Origin: JADJPO01 sp963724535
Lineage (GTDB): Bacteria; Actinomycetota; Actinomycetes; Actinomycetales; Kineosporiaceae
Direction of reading: 5' to 3'
Assembly (NCBI GenBank): GCA_963724535.1
Contig: CAVRVD010000011.1
Location: 1-64,000, forward strand
Length of the DNA: 64,000 nt
The notes beneath the pieces are model-generated. The model saw only the letters and a list, made by a program, of their open reading frames with translations, searched no databases and was not told the DNA's origin. Made by a program: the position numbers and the translations under genes. Below are positions 19,509 through 27,223 of this stretch, in pieces. Within the stretch, counting starts at the first letter, position 1, and the number at the start of each line of letters is the position of its first letter.

Positions 19509-20453
19509 TCAGATCCCGACGACCTCGACCCTGCCCACCGGGCGGCCGCCGCCCAGCTGTGCCGGCGGAGCCAGCACGGGGAGCAGCTGCTCGTCCACCC
19601 CGAGCCGGCGCAGCAGCGCCGCAAGGACCGCCCCACGGGGGCGGGCCGCGCCGTCCGCGATCTTCACCGCGCACGCCCGCCCGTCGGGCAGGGCCGCCGC
19701 GAACACGCCCTCGTGCCCCTCCTTGGCGATCAGACCAGGGACGGCGCGGATCAGCTCGGTGACGTCCCGGCCGGTGCCGCCGAGCCACTCCGGGTGGGTG
19801 CGGATCGCGTCGGCGAGCCGCCGCTCGGGCGAGCCGTCGGTGGCCGTGGCGATCCGGGCGAAGGCCCGGGCCAGACCGGTCAGGGCCAGGGCGAGCACCG
19901 GGGCACCGCAGCCGTCCACACCGGTCGCCGCGGGCGGTTGGCCGGCGAGGTCGGTAACGGTGTCCGCGATGTGCCGCTGCAGCGGGTGATCGGGCTTCAG
20001 GTGGCCGTCCAGCGGCCACCCGTTGACGACGCAGGTGGCCAGCATCGCCGCGTGCTTGCCCGAGCAGTTGTGCGCGAGCCGGGAGGGGCCCTGGCCGGCG
20101 CGGGTCAGGACATCGGCCTCGACGGGGTCCAGGGGAAGGTCGGCCGGGGTGGCCAGGTGCTGCTCGCTCAGCCCGGCCCCGGACAGGATCCGCAGCACCC
20201 CATCGCGGTGGTAGCGCTCCCCCGAGTGGCTGGAGGCGGCCAGGGCGAGGAGGTGACCGTCCAGGTTCAGGCCGGCACGCAGGAGGGCGACGGCCTGCAG
20301 CGGCTTGTTTGCCGAGCGGGGGAAGACGGCCACCTCCGGGCGGCCGAGCCCCACCACCGACTCGCCGTCCGCTCCGAGCGCCACGGCCGAGCCGTGGTGG
20401 ACGCTCTCGACGAAGCCCGATCGGATGACGTGGGCCAGCACGGCGGTAGACAT
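19509..20453 (-). CDS. Asparaginase (rhizobial type II-like family)
   Basis: This 314-residue protein belongs to the PF06089 asparaginase family, which converts asparagine to aspartate and ammonia and is unrelated to the E. coli enzymes. Characteristic parts are the N-terminal R-S-G-F-V-E-S-V-H-H-G-S, F-P-R-S-A-N-K-P-L-Q-A, A-S-S-H-S-G-E, and N-C-S-G-K-H-A-A-M-L. No signal peptide is seen, so it is cytoplasmic. It lies between dtd and the rsiG homologue, all on the minus strand. Confidence 0.88.
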   Translation of the reverse strand: MSTAVLAHVIRSGFVESVHHGSAVALGADGESVVGLGRPEVAVFPRSANKPLQAVALLRAGLNLDGHLLALAASSHSGERYHRDGVLRILSGAGLSEQHLATPADLPLDPVEADVLTRAGQGPSRLAHNCSGKHAAMLATCVVNGWPLDGHLKPDHPLQRHIADTVTDLAGQPPAATGVDGCGAPVLALALTGLARAFARIATATDGSPERRLADAIRTHPEWLGGTGRDVTELIRAVPGLIAKEGHEGVFAAALPDGRACAVKIADGAARPRGAVLAALLRRLGVDEQLLPVLAPPAQLGGGRPVGRVEVVGI

Positions 20454-20495
20454 GGCCGGAAGCCTAGATGTGGGACCCGGCCGGGCCGCGACGGA

Positions 20496-21059
20496 TCAGG
20501 ACACTGCGACCGGCACCTGGCCTGACTGGTAGCGCCGGGCCAGCTCGGCGGTGAGGGTGTCGACGACCTTCTGCACCTCGCGGCGAGACCGGCTGACCCG
20601 GCGCTCGACATCCTCGAGGTGGTCCAGGGCGCCGAGCAGCTCGACGTCGGAGAGCTGGGACAGGTCCGAGCTGCTGACGTCGGCCACCGCTCGCTCGGCC
20701 TCACGACGGTTCTGCCCGATCCGGCTCGGGCGCAGCCGCGCCAGGTGCCGGCCCAGACCGTGGCTCTCCCGGGGCCGGTCGGCGAGGATCTTGGACAGTC
20801 GTCCGACCAGCTCGGCGTCCGACGTGGTGCCGGGCGGTGGCGTCGCCTGTCCGGCCTCTCGGGCCTCGCGCTCAGCGCGCAGCAGGTCGAGGCGACCGTG
20901 CAGCAGCCGCCGCGCGTAGGACAGGTCGGTCTCCTCCTGATCGGCCTCGGCGCGACGGGCCCGCAGCTCGGCTACGTCGAGGGCATCCAGGTCGGCGAGG
21001 TAGTCAGGAGCCAGCACCCGGTCGATCCGGCGTCGACCACCGGCCTTGTACTCGGTCAT
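20496..21059 (-). CDS. rsiG: RsiG/AmfC-family protein: c-di-GMP-responsive anti-sigma factor homologue
   Basis: In Streptomyces, RsiG binds c-di-GMP and holds the sporulation sigma factor WhiG inactive. The 187-residue protein opens with the family signature G-R-R-R-I-D-R-V-L-A-P-D-Y. It is mostly predicted coiled coil. The published binding motif E-x3-S-x2-R-x3-Q-x3-D is present twice: residues 43-58 (E43, S47, R50, H54 in place of Q, D58) and residues 152-167 (E152, S156, R159, Q163, D167, perfect). A glycine/proline-rich linker separates the helices. No whiG gene lies in the window. Function as an anti-sigma factor is inferred from family membership. Confidence 0.85.
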   Translation of the reverse strand: MTEYKAGGRRRIDRVLAPDYLADLDALDVAELRARRAEADQEETDLSYARRLLHGRLDLLRAEREAREAGQATPPPGTTSDAELVGRLSKILADRPRESHGLGRHLARLRPSRIGQNRREAERAVADVSSSDLSQLSDVELLGALDHLEDVERRVSRSRREVQKVVDTLTAELARRYQSGQVPVAVS

Positions 21060-21192
21060 CCCCGCATCGTCCCCTCCGTCGAACCTGTTCGACAGCTCAA
21101 CGCGACACGGTGTCGCTGTCGCGCGAGTCTACCGCGTTCCATGGCAGAAAGTATCGAAGCGACTACTGAGAGCGTTGGGTGGTGGTCCGGCC

Positions 21193-21543
21193 TCACCAGG
21201 GGCCGTAGGGACCCGAATGGCCGCCGCCCCCACCGCCCCCGCCGATCTGGCGCACCGCAGGCTTGACGTCGACGATGTACACGGCGGCGGCGACCACGGC
21301 GACGATGGACAGCAGCCCGAGCGAGCTGAGGAAGCCGGCCCCGATCGGCGGCGGCAGTGCGATGAAGCCGAACGCCGTCGCGACGGCCAGGATCGCCACC
21401 CACTTCTGCTTGGTGAGCTTGCCCGCAGCCACGAAGGCATCGGGTCGGGCCCGGACCGCGTCGAACAGCGCGTAGATCTGCATTCCGAAGGCGAGCACGG
21501 CCAGGACCAGCAGCACCCCGTACTGCAGAAAGCCAAGGTTCAT
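21193..21543 (-). CDS. DUF2516-family small membrane protein
   Basis: A 116-residue protein with three hydrophobic segments (residues about 5-25, 50-65 and 72-92) and a glycine-rich tail ending G-H-S-G-P-Y-G-P-W. The opening M-N-L-G-F-L-Q-Y-G-V and the A-L-F-D-A-V-R-A-R-P-D-A-F block are typical of DUF2516, found in most Actinobacteria and in Mycobacterium tuberculosis next to hbhA (Rv0476). Function is unknown. The start at 21,543 is preferred over an in-frame upstream ATG because it begins at the first helix. Confidence 0.85.
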   Translation of the reverse strand: MNLGFLQYGVLLVLAVLAFGMQIYALFDAVRARPDAFVAAGKLTKQKWVAILAVATAFGFIALPPPIGAGFLSSLGLLSIVAVVAAAVYIVDVKPAVRQIGGGGGGGGHSGPYGPW

Positions 21544-21604
21544 CCCCCAAGCGTACGCAGTCACCGCACCCCGAGGGCGCCCCGTGGAAGCTCGACGACC
21601 CAAC

Positions 21605-21651
21605 AGAAAGCGCTGTTCACCCCACGAACCGTGGGGTGAACAGCGCTTTCT
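21605..21651 (-). terminator. Long perfect hairpin terminator after the hbhA-like gene
   Basis: AGAAAGCGCTGTTCACCCCAC and its exact reverse complement flank a five-base loop, giving a 21-bp perfect stem. On the minus strand it is followed by a short T-rich stretch. It lies 25 bases downstream of the hbhA-like stop codon and before the DUF2516 start, so it should separate the two transcription units. Confidence 0.8.
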
Positions 21652-21675
21652 CTTCGGGCGCTGGCGACGCCGAGG

Positions 21676-22401
21676 TCAGTCGCCGACCTTCTCGGCGGTG
21701 ACCTTGGCGGCCTGGGTCGCCTTGCGGGCGGTCTTGGTGGCGCTGGTGGACGCGCCCTTGGCGGCCGACCGGGTGGCTGCGGTGCGCTTGCGGGCGGTGG
21801 TCGCCGTCCGCTTCATCTGCGCGCGAGTGCCCTTGGTGCCGGTGGTGACGGCATCCTCAACCGCATCGACCGTTGCAGTGGCCTCCGTGCGACCGATGGT
21901 CAGCGTGGCCTTGGCGTCGGCCACGGCGGCGTCCATGCCCTTCTGGGCGGTGGTCACGGCGGCCTTGCCCCTGCTGACGGTGGCCTTGCCCTGACGCAGC
22001 AGGTCCTGGGTGGCCGACTGGTTCTCGACCCGCACGATGAGGTTCTTGCCGCGCTCGGCCAGGCTCTCGTAGCCGGTCTCGACCCTGCCCGCGACCTCGA
22101 GGGCCCGGGAGACGGCCAATGCGGGCACGTGCTGGGCGCCGGCCTGGATGGCCTTCGCGTCGAAGGTCTTGGCGAAGAACTTCTGCAGGTAGTCGGGGTC
22201 GAGCGCCGAGACGGCCTTCTCGACCTCGATCTGGACCTTGGTGACCCGGGTCTCGAACTCGGTGGTGAGCTCGGTGGAGCGGGCGCCGGCCTCGGCGGCC
22301 GCCTTGCGGACCCGCTCGACGGCCAGGTCGGTGGCGCCGACGACGGCCATCACCGGGGTCGCCTCGGTCACGCTCTTACGGATGTCGGTGACGACGGACA
22401 T
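21676..22401 (-). CDS. HbhA-like protein with Lys/Ala/Thr-rich C-terminal tail
   Basis: In mycobacteria the heparin-binding haemagglutinin HbhA is a surface adhesin whose lysine-rich tail binds sulfated sugars. This 241-residue homologue has an N-terminal coiled-coil core (A-V-V-G-A-T-D-L-A-V-E-R-V-R, then S-A-L-D-P-D-Y-L-Q-K-F-F-A-K). Its tail, from about residue 195, is made of A-K, T-A-R-K and T-T-A-R-K-R units. Start ATG 22,401 was chosen because GGAGAACACC precedes it. The neighbours (XRE regulator upstream, DUF2516 downstream) match Rv0474-hbhA-Rv0476. In a free-living actinobacterium the role may be cell-surface or nucleoid/lipid-body binding instead. Confidence 0.8.
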   Translation of the reverse strand: MSVVTDIRKSVTEATPVMAVVGATDLAVERVRKAAAEAGARSTELTTEFETRVTKVQIEVEKAVSALDPDYLQKFFAKTFDAKAIQAGAQHVPALAVSRALEVAGRVETGYESLAERGKNLIVRVENQSATQDLLRQGKATVSRGKAAVTTAQKGMDAAVADAKATLTIGRTEATATVDAVEDAVTTGTKGTRAQMKRTATTARKRTAATRSAAKGASTSATKTARKATQAAKVTAEKVGD

Positions 22402-22509
22402 GGTGTTCTCCTTGACATTGCCGGAGCGGGCGCCCCGGCGGGGGTTCGGTTGTGGGATCGGTGGCTGATGGTGTGGTGGGCCCTGTCCCGGCGGCATCGG
22501 CGCCGACGG

Positions 22510-23100
22510 TCAGGACTCGTCGGACCCGGTCTTGCGTTTCGGCGCGGACCGCTTCGTCGGCGCCGGCTTGGTGGTGGAGCTCGCTCTGGTGCGCTGACCG
22601 CCGGTCCGCTTGGTCGTGCTGGCGCGCTTGGTCGTGGTGGCGCGCTTGGGGGTGGTGGCGCGCTTGGTCGTGCGGTTGGCCGCGGCCCGCCGGACGGTCG
22701 GTCGCGACGGCGTCGGCGCATCGGCGACGGCGGCCGCTTCGGACGTCAGATCGGGACGGTGGCCCTCGGCCTTGAACGATGCGTAGATGTCGAGCAGCGC
22801 CCGCCGCTGCCGGTCGGTCAGGGCCGGGTCGGCACCGATCGCCGCCTCGACGTCCGGACGACCCTCGGAGTCCAGGATCCCGGCCCGGACGTACAGCGCC
22901 TCGGCCGAGATCCGCAGGCCCTTGGCGATCTGCTGCAGCACCTCGGCGGACGGCTTGCGCAAGCCCCGCTCGACCTGGCTGAGGTAGGGGTTGCTCACCC
23001 CGGCCAGGGTGGCCAGCTGCCGGATGGACAGCCGAGCAGCCTGGCGTTGCTCGCGCAGGTAGTCGCCGAGGTCGGTGACCTTGACCGAGATGCTTGCCAT
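22510..23100 (-). CDS. XRE-family regulator with basic Thr/Lys/Arg repeat tail
   Basis: The N-terminus is a classic helix-turn-helix: L-G-D-Y-L-R-E-Q-R-Q-A-A-R-L-S-I-R-Q-L-A, then G-V-S-N-P-Y-L-S-Q-V-E-R-G, at about residues 11-50. A helical middle follows (D-P-A-L-T-D-R-Q-R-R-A-L-L-D-I-Y). The last ~65 residues are repeated T-T-K-R-A and T-T-P-K-R units. The ATG at 23,100 has a plausible leader; an upstream in-frame ATG adds only 12 residues. It is the homologue of mycobacterial Rv0474 and lies directly upstream of the hbhA-like gene, so it probably regulates that gene. Confidence 0.88.
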   Translation of the reverse strand: MASISVKVTDLGDYLREQRQAARLSIRQLATLAGVSNPYLSQVERGLRKPSAEVLQQIAKGLRISAEALYVRAGILDSEGRPDVEAAIGADPALTDRQRRALLDIYASFKAEGHRPDLTSEAAAVADAPTPSRPTVRRAAANRTTKRATTPKRATTTKRASTTKRTGGQRTRASSTTKPAPTKRSAPKRKTGSDES

Positions 23101-23203
23101 GGCTTCTATTTTGCTTGCTCTAGTTAGCACATGCAAATCGGACGGGTGAGGTCTCGCTCACACGGGCGCCGTCACCCAGGTCTGCGCCTTGGGTCTGCGC
23201 CTG

Positions 23204-23262
23204 GCTGCGGGCTGGCTGCGGGCTGGCTGCGGGCTGGCCATCGGCTCGGTGCGGGCTCGGTG
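23204..23262. repeat. Two arrays of 11-bp tandem repeats
   Basis: About three copies of CTGGCTGCGGG are followed, after GCCATC, by about three copies of GGCTCGGTGCG. Both arrays have an 11-base period. They lie between the XRE gene and the stop codon of the BKACE gene, close to where its transcript ends. No spacer-repeat pattern of CRISPR type is present. Confidence 0.7.
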
Positions 23263-23272
23263 CGGGCTCGGT

Positions 23273-24100
23273 TCAGGCGGGGCGGACGGCGAGCAGCTCG
23301 CGGGCCTGTGTGGTGGACATCGGCGGACGCTGCACCAGGGTCGCGATCCGCGCCGCCCGCTCGACAAGCTCGACGTTGTCCCGCACCGCCCGCCCACGGG
23401 CGAAGGTCACGGTGTCCTCCATGCCCACCCGCAGGTGTCCACCCATCGACAGCGCCGCGGTGAGCACGGGCAGATGACTGCGTCCGATCCCGGTGGCCGA
23501 CCAGGACGTGGTCTCCGGCGGCAGCGCGGACACCATCGCGACCAGCGCCTGCGCGGACCCCGGGGCGCCTCCGGGGACTCCCAACACCATGTCGCAGTGC
23601 ACCTTTGCGCCGTACGGCAGCCCGCAGAGGTCGATCAGCCGGCGCAGCGCGGTGACGTGCCCGAGGTCGAACAGCTCGAACTCCGGCACCACCTGCGCGT
23701 TCTGGGCGCGACGGTAGAGCTCGACCATGAACGGCCAGGGGTTGGTGAAGACCTCGTCGCCGAAGTTCACCGTCCCGCAGGTCAGCGAGCAGGAGTCCGG
23801 TGCCGCGTCCAGGACGGCGAGGCGCGCATCGAGCCCGTCGCGCACGCTGCCGCCGGTGGACAGCTGGACGACGAGCGAGGTCTGCTCGCGCAGCGCCGCG
23901 ACGGTGTCGCCGAGCCGGGCCGGGTCCAGGCTGGGCCGTCCCTCGCCGTCGCGGATGTGCACGTGCACCAGGGCCGCGCCGGCCTCCTCACAGGCCCGGG
24001 CCTGCTCGACCAGCTCCCCGAGGGTGACCGGCAGCCCGGGCGCATCGGCCTTGGCCGTCTCGGCGCCGGTCGGGGCCACGGTGATCAGGGTCGCGCTCAT
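23273..24100 (-). CDS. BKACE-family enzyme (3-keto-5-aminohexanoate cleavage protein family)
   Basis: BKACE (PF05853) proteins are TIM-barrel, zinc-dependent enzymes that condense acetyl-CoA with a beta-keto acid and cleave it. Metal-site and core features are A-A-L-V-H-V-H-I-R-D-G-E-G near residue 45, V-V-Q-L-S-T-G-G, P-E-F-E-L-F-D-L-G-H, and the late S-M-G-G-H-L-R-V-G-M-E-D. At 275 residues it has the usual length. Start ATG 24,100 gives M-S-A-T-L-I-T-V-A-P-T-G. The particular beta-keto acid used cannot be told. Confidence 0.85.
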   Translation of the reverse strand: MSATLITVAPTGAETAKADAPGLPVTLGELVEQARACEEAGAALVHVHIRDGEGRPSLDPARLGDTVAALREQTSLVVQLSTGGSVRDGLDARLAVLDAAPDSCSLTCGTVNFGDEVFTNPWPFMVELYRRAQNAQVVPEFELFDLGHVTALRRLIDLCGLPYGAKVHCDMVLGVPGGAPGSAQALVAMVSALPPETTSWSATGIGRSHLPVLTAALSMGGHLRVGMEDTVTFARGRAVRDNVELVERAARIATLVQRPPMSTTQARELLAVRPA

Positions 24101-24154
24101 GAGGCGCACTCTAGGACCAGACGGCGGGCGAAGCGGCGCCCTCACCTGGCCGGG

Positions 24155-25297
24155 TCACGGCAGGGCGATGGTCTCCTGGGCGGCGGCGATGTCGCCGACC
24201 CGCAACGGGGCGTCGACGGGAGTGTTCCGCTTGACCAGGGCCAGCGCAATGGGCCCGAGCTCGTGGTGCCGGGCCGCGGTGGTGACGTGTCCGAGCGGCC
24301 GCTGCGCGTCGTCCTCGCCCGTCACTTCGCCGCGGTGGACGGCCGCACCGGGCTTGGGCAGGTCGTGCCCGGACCCGTCCAGGTGCAGCATCACGATCCG
24401 CCGCGGCGGCCTGCCCAGGTGATAGACCCGCGCCACCGTCTCCTGCCCTCGGTAGCAGCCCTTCTCCAGGTGGACGGCCGTGCGCAGCCAGTCCGCCTCG
24501 TGCGGCAGCATCCGGTGGTCGTTCTCCCGTCCGGCCCGCGGACGCCACGCCGCCACCCGCAGCGCCTCCGCCGCCCACGACCCGGCCAGCTCGAGGCCGT
24601 CAGTGGCCTGGACCAGGCGATCCCGCGCTACCCACACCTCGCGCCAGGGACGCCGGCGGCCCGGGTGGTCCAGATCGTCTGCGGTGTAGACGCCGCTGTC
24701 CGGACCGGGCTGGGGCCACGGGTCCTGCCAGGACGGCGGCCCGCCCTCGCCGCCGCGAAGCATCGCCAGGGTCTGCAGTCCCGTCGGCAGCGGGGCACCG
24801 GTCGCCACGACCAGGCCAACGGCGGCCCACTGCCCGCCGACATCGGTCACCTCGACCTTGCGGCGGAAGCGCATCCCGGTGAGGAACTCCAGAACGGCCC
24901 CCGCCGCACCGGGTTCGGTGCTCAGCCAGGTGCGCTCTGAGTCGTCCACGACGTGCAGGGCGTGCTCGACGTGACCGTGCGGGGAGAGCACCAGGTCCTC
25001 CACCGCCTGCCCGGGCGGCAGCCGGGCGACATGCTGGGTGGTCAGCGAGTCCAGCCAGGTCAGCCGGTCAGGTCCGGCGATGGTGAGCAGGCCCCGATGG
25101 GACAGGTCGGTGACCGCCGAACCGGCCAACAGCCTGCGCTGCTCGGCCATCGGATCGCCGTAGTGCCAGGCGACCGCGGCATCCAGGTCGGCCGGCGGCG
25201 CCGGTACCGCGCCGGGGCGGGCGAGCAGGGGCGAGCGCTCGACGGAGACGGACTCGTCGCCGTCCGGGGTTGGGACCACGGGTCGATCGCTGGTCAT
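24155..25297 (-). CDS. ygfZ: YgfZ/GcvT-family folate-binding protein
   Basis: YgfZ binds tetrahydrofolate and helps build or repair Fe-S proteins. The diagnostic K-G-C-Y-R-G-Q-E-T-V-A-R motif is near residue 285, and the GcvT-like opening S-H-R-G-L-L-T-I-A-G-P-D-R-L-T-W-L-D is near residue 65. Length (380) is typical for actinobacterial members. Start ATG 25,297 overlaps the stop of the upstream fur-family gene in an ATGA arrangement, so the two are translationally coupled. Confidence 0.9.
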   Translation of the reverse strand: MTSDRPVVPTPDGDESVSVERSPLLARPGAVPAPPADLDAAVAWHYGDPMAEQRRLLAGSAVTDLSHRGLLTIAGPDRLTWLDSLTTQHVARLPPGQAVEDLVLSPHGHVEHALHVVDDSERTWLSTEPGAAGAVLEFLTGMRFRRKVEVTDVGGQWAAVGLVVATGAPLPTGLQTLAMLRGGEGGPPSWQDPWPQPGPDSGVYTADDLDHPGRRRPWREVWVARDRLVQATDGLELAGSWAAEALRVAAWRPRAGRENDHRMLPHEADWLRTAVHLEKGCYRGQETVARVYHLGRPPRRIVMLHLDGSGHDLPKPGAAVHRGEVTGEDDAQRPLGHVTTAARHHELGPIALALVKRNTPVDAPLRVGDIAAAQETIALP

Positions 25298-25734
25298 GTC
25301 GCGCATCCGCGACACAGGCCGTGCAGGGACAGGTGGGTCACGTCGCACCGGAACCCGTGCTCGCGGCGCACCGCGACGTCGAGTTCGGCGGCCAACGACA
25401 GGTCGGCCTCCTCGACCGAGCCACAGCCACGGCAGACCAGGTGCAGGTGGTCGGCCTGCCCGGCGAGGTGATAGGTCGAGGCGCCGTGGGACAGATGGGT
25501 GTGGGTGACCACGCCGATCTCCTCGAGCAGCTCCAGGGTCCGGTACACCGTGGACCGGCTCAGCGCGGGGGCCCGCGCCTGTACCCGCTCGCAGACCTGG
25601 TCAGGGGTGGCGTGGCCGAGGTCGGCGACGGTGTCAGCCACCATCCGCCGCTGCGGCGTGGCTCGCAGCCCACGCGAGCGCAACGCACGCTCCAGGCCAC
25701 CGTCGGTGACGGCACTGGCAGGACGCTCGACCAT
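25294..25734 (-). CDS. Fur-family metal regulator, possibly nickel-responsive (Nur-like)
   Basis: A 146-residue Fur family repressor with the DNA-binding helix S-R-S-T-V-Y-R-T-L-E-L-L and two C-x2-C pairs (C101/C104, C141/C144) for structural zinc. The histidines H41, H78, H80, H96, H98 and H134 all lie exactly eight residues after the metal ligands I remember for Streptomyces Nur (33, 70, 72, 88, 90, 126); Nur H86 is an alanine here. The H-x-D-H motif of Fur/Zur reads H-L-H instead. It is coupled to ygfZ. Nickel as effector is an inference. Confidence 0.85.
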   Translation of the reverse strand: MVERPASAVTDGGLERALRSRGLRATPQRRMVADTVADLGHATPDQVCERVQARAPALSRSTVYRTLELLEEIGVVTHTHLSHGASTYHLAGQADHLHLVCRGCGSVEEADLSLAAELDVAVRREHGFRCDVTHLSLHGLCRGCAT

Positions 25735-25739
25735 GACGC

Positions 25740-26270
25740 TCAGGATAGGTTCACCCGTTTCAGCTGGGCCGAGACGTGCGAGGTGAGGGGGTGGCCGACC
25801 GCGGCCATGTCCATCACCCAGCACAGGTCTTCGTCCACGAGCCCGTACAGACGCGAGGCCGCGGTGTACTCCTTGGCGGTCGCCGTCCTGACCACCACGT
25901 CGGTGGCCAGGGTGACCCGGGGGCCGTCGGCGACCCCCAGGTAGATCTCGACGAAACCGGTCGGGTGGGTCAGCAGCACCTCCACCTCGATCCCACCGGT
26001 CTCGGCCGGCCCACCGGGACGCCAGAACCCGGTCTCGGTGGCGAGCGGGCGGACCTGGTTGCCGTCGTCGTCGAGCAGCCAGGTGCGGGACCGGTAGCTC
26101 AGGAACGGCCGGCCGTCGTGACTGAACTCGACCTCCTGACCGAAGCGATGGTCGGCCTCCATCGTCGGGTAGCCCACCACACCTGCCCCGACCCAGATGC
26201 CCAGCAACCAGGTCAACGGGACCAGCGGGGGCGGGGTATCGGCGTCGAGCTGGATCGGCATGGGGCCCAT
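25740..26270 (-). CDS. Nitrobindin-like haem-binding beta-barrel (FABP-like)
   Basis: Nitrobindins bind ferric haem in a ten-strand barrel and can isomerise peroxynitrite to nitrate. The family motif G-x-W-x-G-x-G reads G-I-W-V-G-A-G at residues 24-30. The distal end has the haem-ligand histidine region A-A-V-G-H-P-L-T-S-H-V-S-A-Q-L-K-R-V. Length (176) fits. The neighbourhood (FABP-like protein near glnR and mshD) resembles Rv0813c-Rv0819 of M. tuberculosis. It is followed after five bases by the fur-family gene on the same strand. Confidence 0.88.
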   Translation of the reverse strand: MGPMPIQLDADTPPPLVPLTWLLGIWVGAGVVGYPTMEADHRFGQEVEFSHDGRPFLSYRSRTWLLDDDGNQVRPLATETGFWRPGGPAETGGIEVEVLLTHPTGFVEIYLGVADGPRVTLATDVVVRTATAKEYTAASRLYGLVDEDLCWVMDMAAVGHPLTSHVSAQLKRVNLS

Positions 26271-26331
26271 CTTGCTGCATCCTCACCGGACCTGCGCGAG
26301 TGGTCATCATTCGGGGAGCAGGGGCCCAGGC

Positions 26332-27096
26332 TCAGCCGCCGACCAACCGGGCGACCGCGTAGGCCACGGTGCCGACCGCGCACACCGGTGCCGCACCGGC
26401 GGCCAGCACACCGAGCGGCTGGTGGGCGGTGCGTTGCCCGGCGAGCAGCACCGAGGTGCCCGCCCCCACCGCCGAGACCGCGATGCCGAGGAGCAGCTGG
26501 GCGGGCACGGTCGCGTCCACCGGGGCGGTCCGGCTCAGCACCCAGACGGCGATCAGGGAGGCCACCACACCGGCGGCGAACGCCAACCAGCCGCGCAGGC
26601 CGCGGCGCAGCGGCAGCACCACCACGACCACGGCCGTGGCCACCGCCGTGGCGGCGATCACCAGCCCGCCATTGCCCATCCGGGTCTGCGACAGCAGCAC
26701 CCACCCGGCCGAGAGCACGGCGAGCACCTGGCCGGAGACCGTTCCGGTCAGCGACTCGATCAACCCCGGTCGGCCGTCCCGACGCAGCATCTGGTGGGCG
26801 AAGGCCAGCAGCAGGCAGCAGGCCAGCAGGACGGCGAAGGCGGCCAGCGGGCCGAACGCATCGGTGGAGTACCGGGCCAGGCCGGTGGCCGCCAGACCAC
26901 TCACCGCGACCACACCGGCCGATGCGTTCCGGCTGTGCTCCAGGGCCACCAGAACCCCCCAGCCGAGCGCGAGGCAGCACACGGTGAGCGCGACCGCGGC
27001 GGCCAGCAGCAGGCCGCCGGCGTGGGCGGCCACGGCGATGAGAACGGTCAGCGCCACCGAGACCACCGCGACCAGGGCCGACATCACGTCGGGCAT
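26332..27096 (-). CDS. Hypothetical polytopic membrane protein
   Basis: A 254-residue protein with about eight hydrophobic helices rich in Ala, Val and Leu and few charged loops (S-R-N-A-S, L-R-R-D-G-R-P, L-R-R-G-L-R-G). I do not recognise a transporter signature. It is divergent from glnR with 127 bases between the starts. An uncharacterised membrane protein (Rv0817c) occupies the same position beside glnR in M. tuberculosis. Function unknown. Confidence 0.75.
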   Translation of the reverse strand: MPDVMSALVAVVSVALTVLIAVAAHAGGLLLAAAVALTVCCLALGWGVLVALEHSRNASAGVVAVSGLAATGLARYSTDAFGPLAAFAVLLACCLLLAFAHQMLRRDGRPGLIESLTGTVSGQVLAVLSAGWVLLSQTRMGNGGLVIAATAVATAVVVVVLPLRRGLRGWLAFAAGVVASLIAVWVLSRTAPVDATVPAQLLLGIAVSAVGAGTSVLLAGQRTAHQPLGVLAAGAAPVCAVGTVAYAVARLVGG

Positions 27097-27223
27097 CCTG
27101 ACAGACCGGCGCCGTCCGGATCATCCTCGGCGACGGCCCAGTATGGTTGGGGGGGCCTTTCGCCAGGTTGCGCGGTGCGAGGACAGCGCACGCGGACGCC
27201 CACCCGTGGAGAGGACGGCCCGG

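Noticed and set aside
23204..23262. CRISPR array
   Set aside because: The repeats are contiguous 11-base units with no unique spacers and no cas genes nearby.
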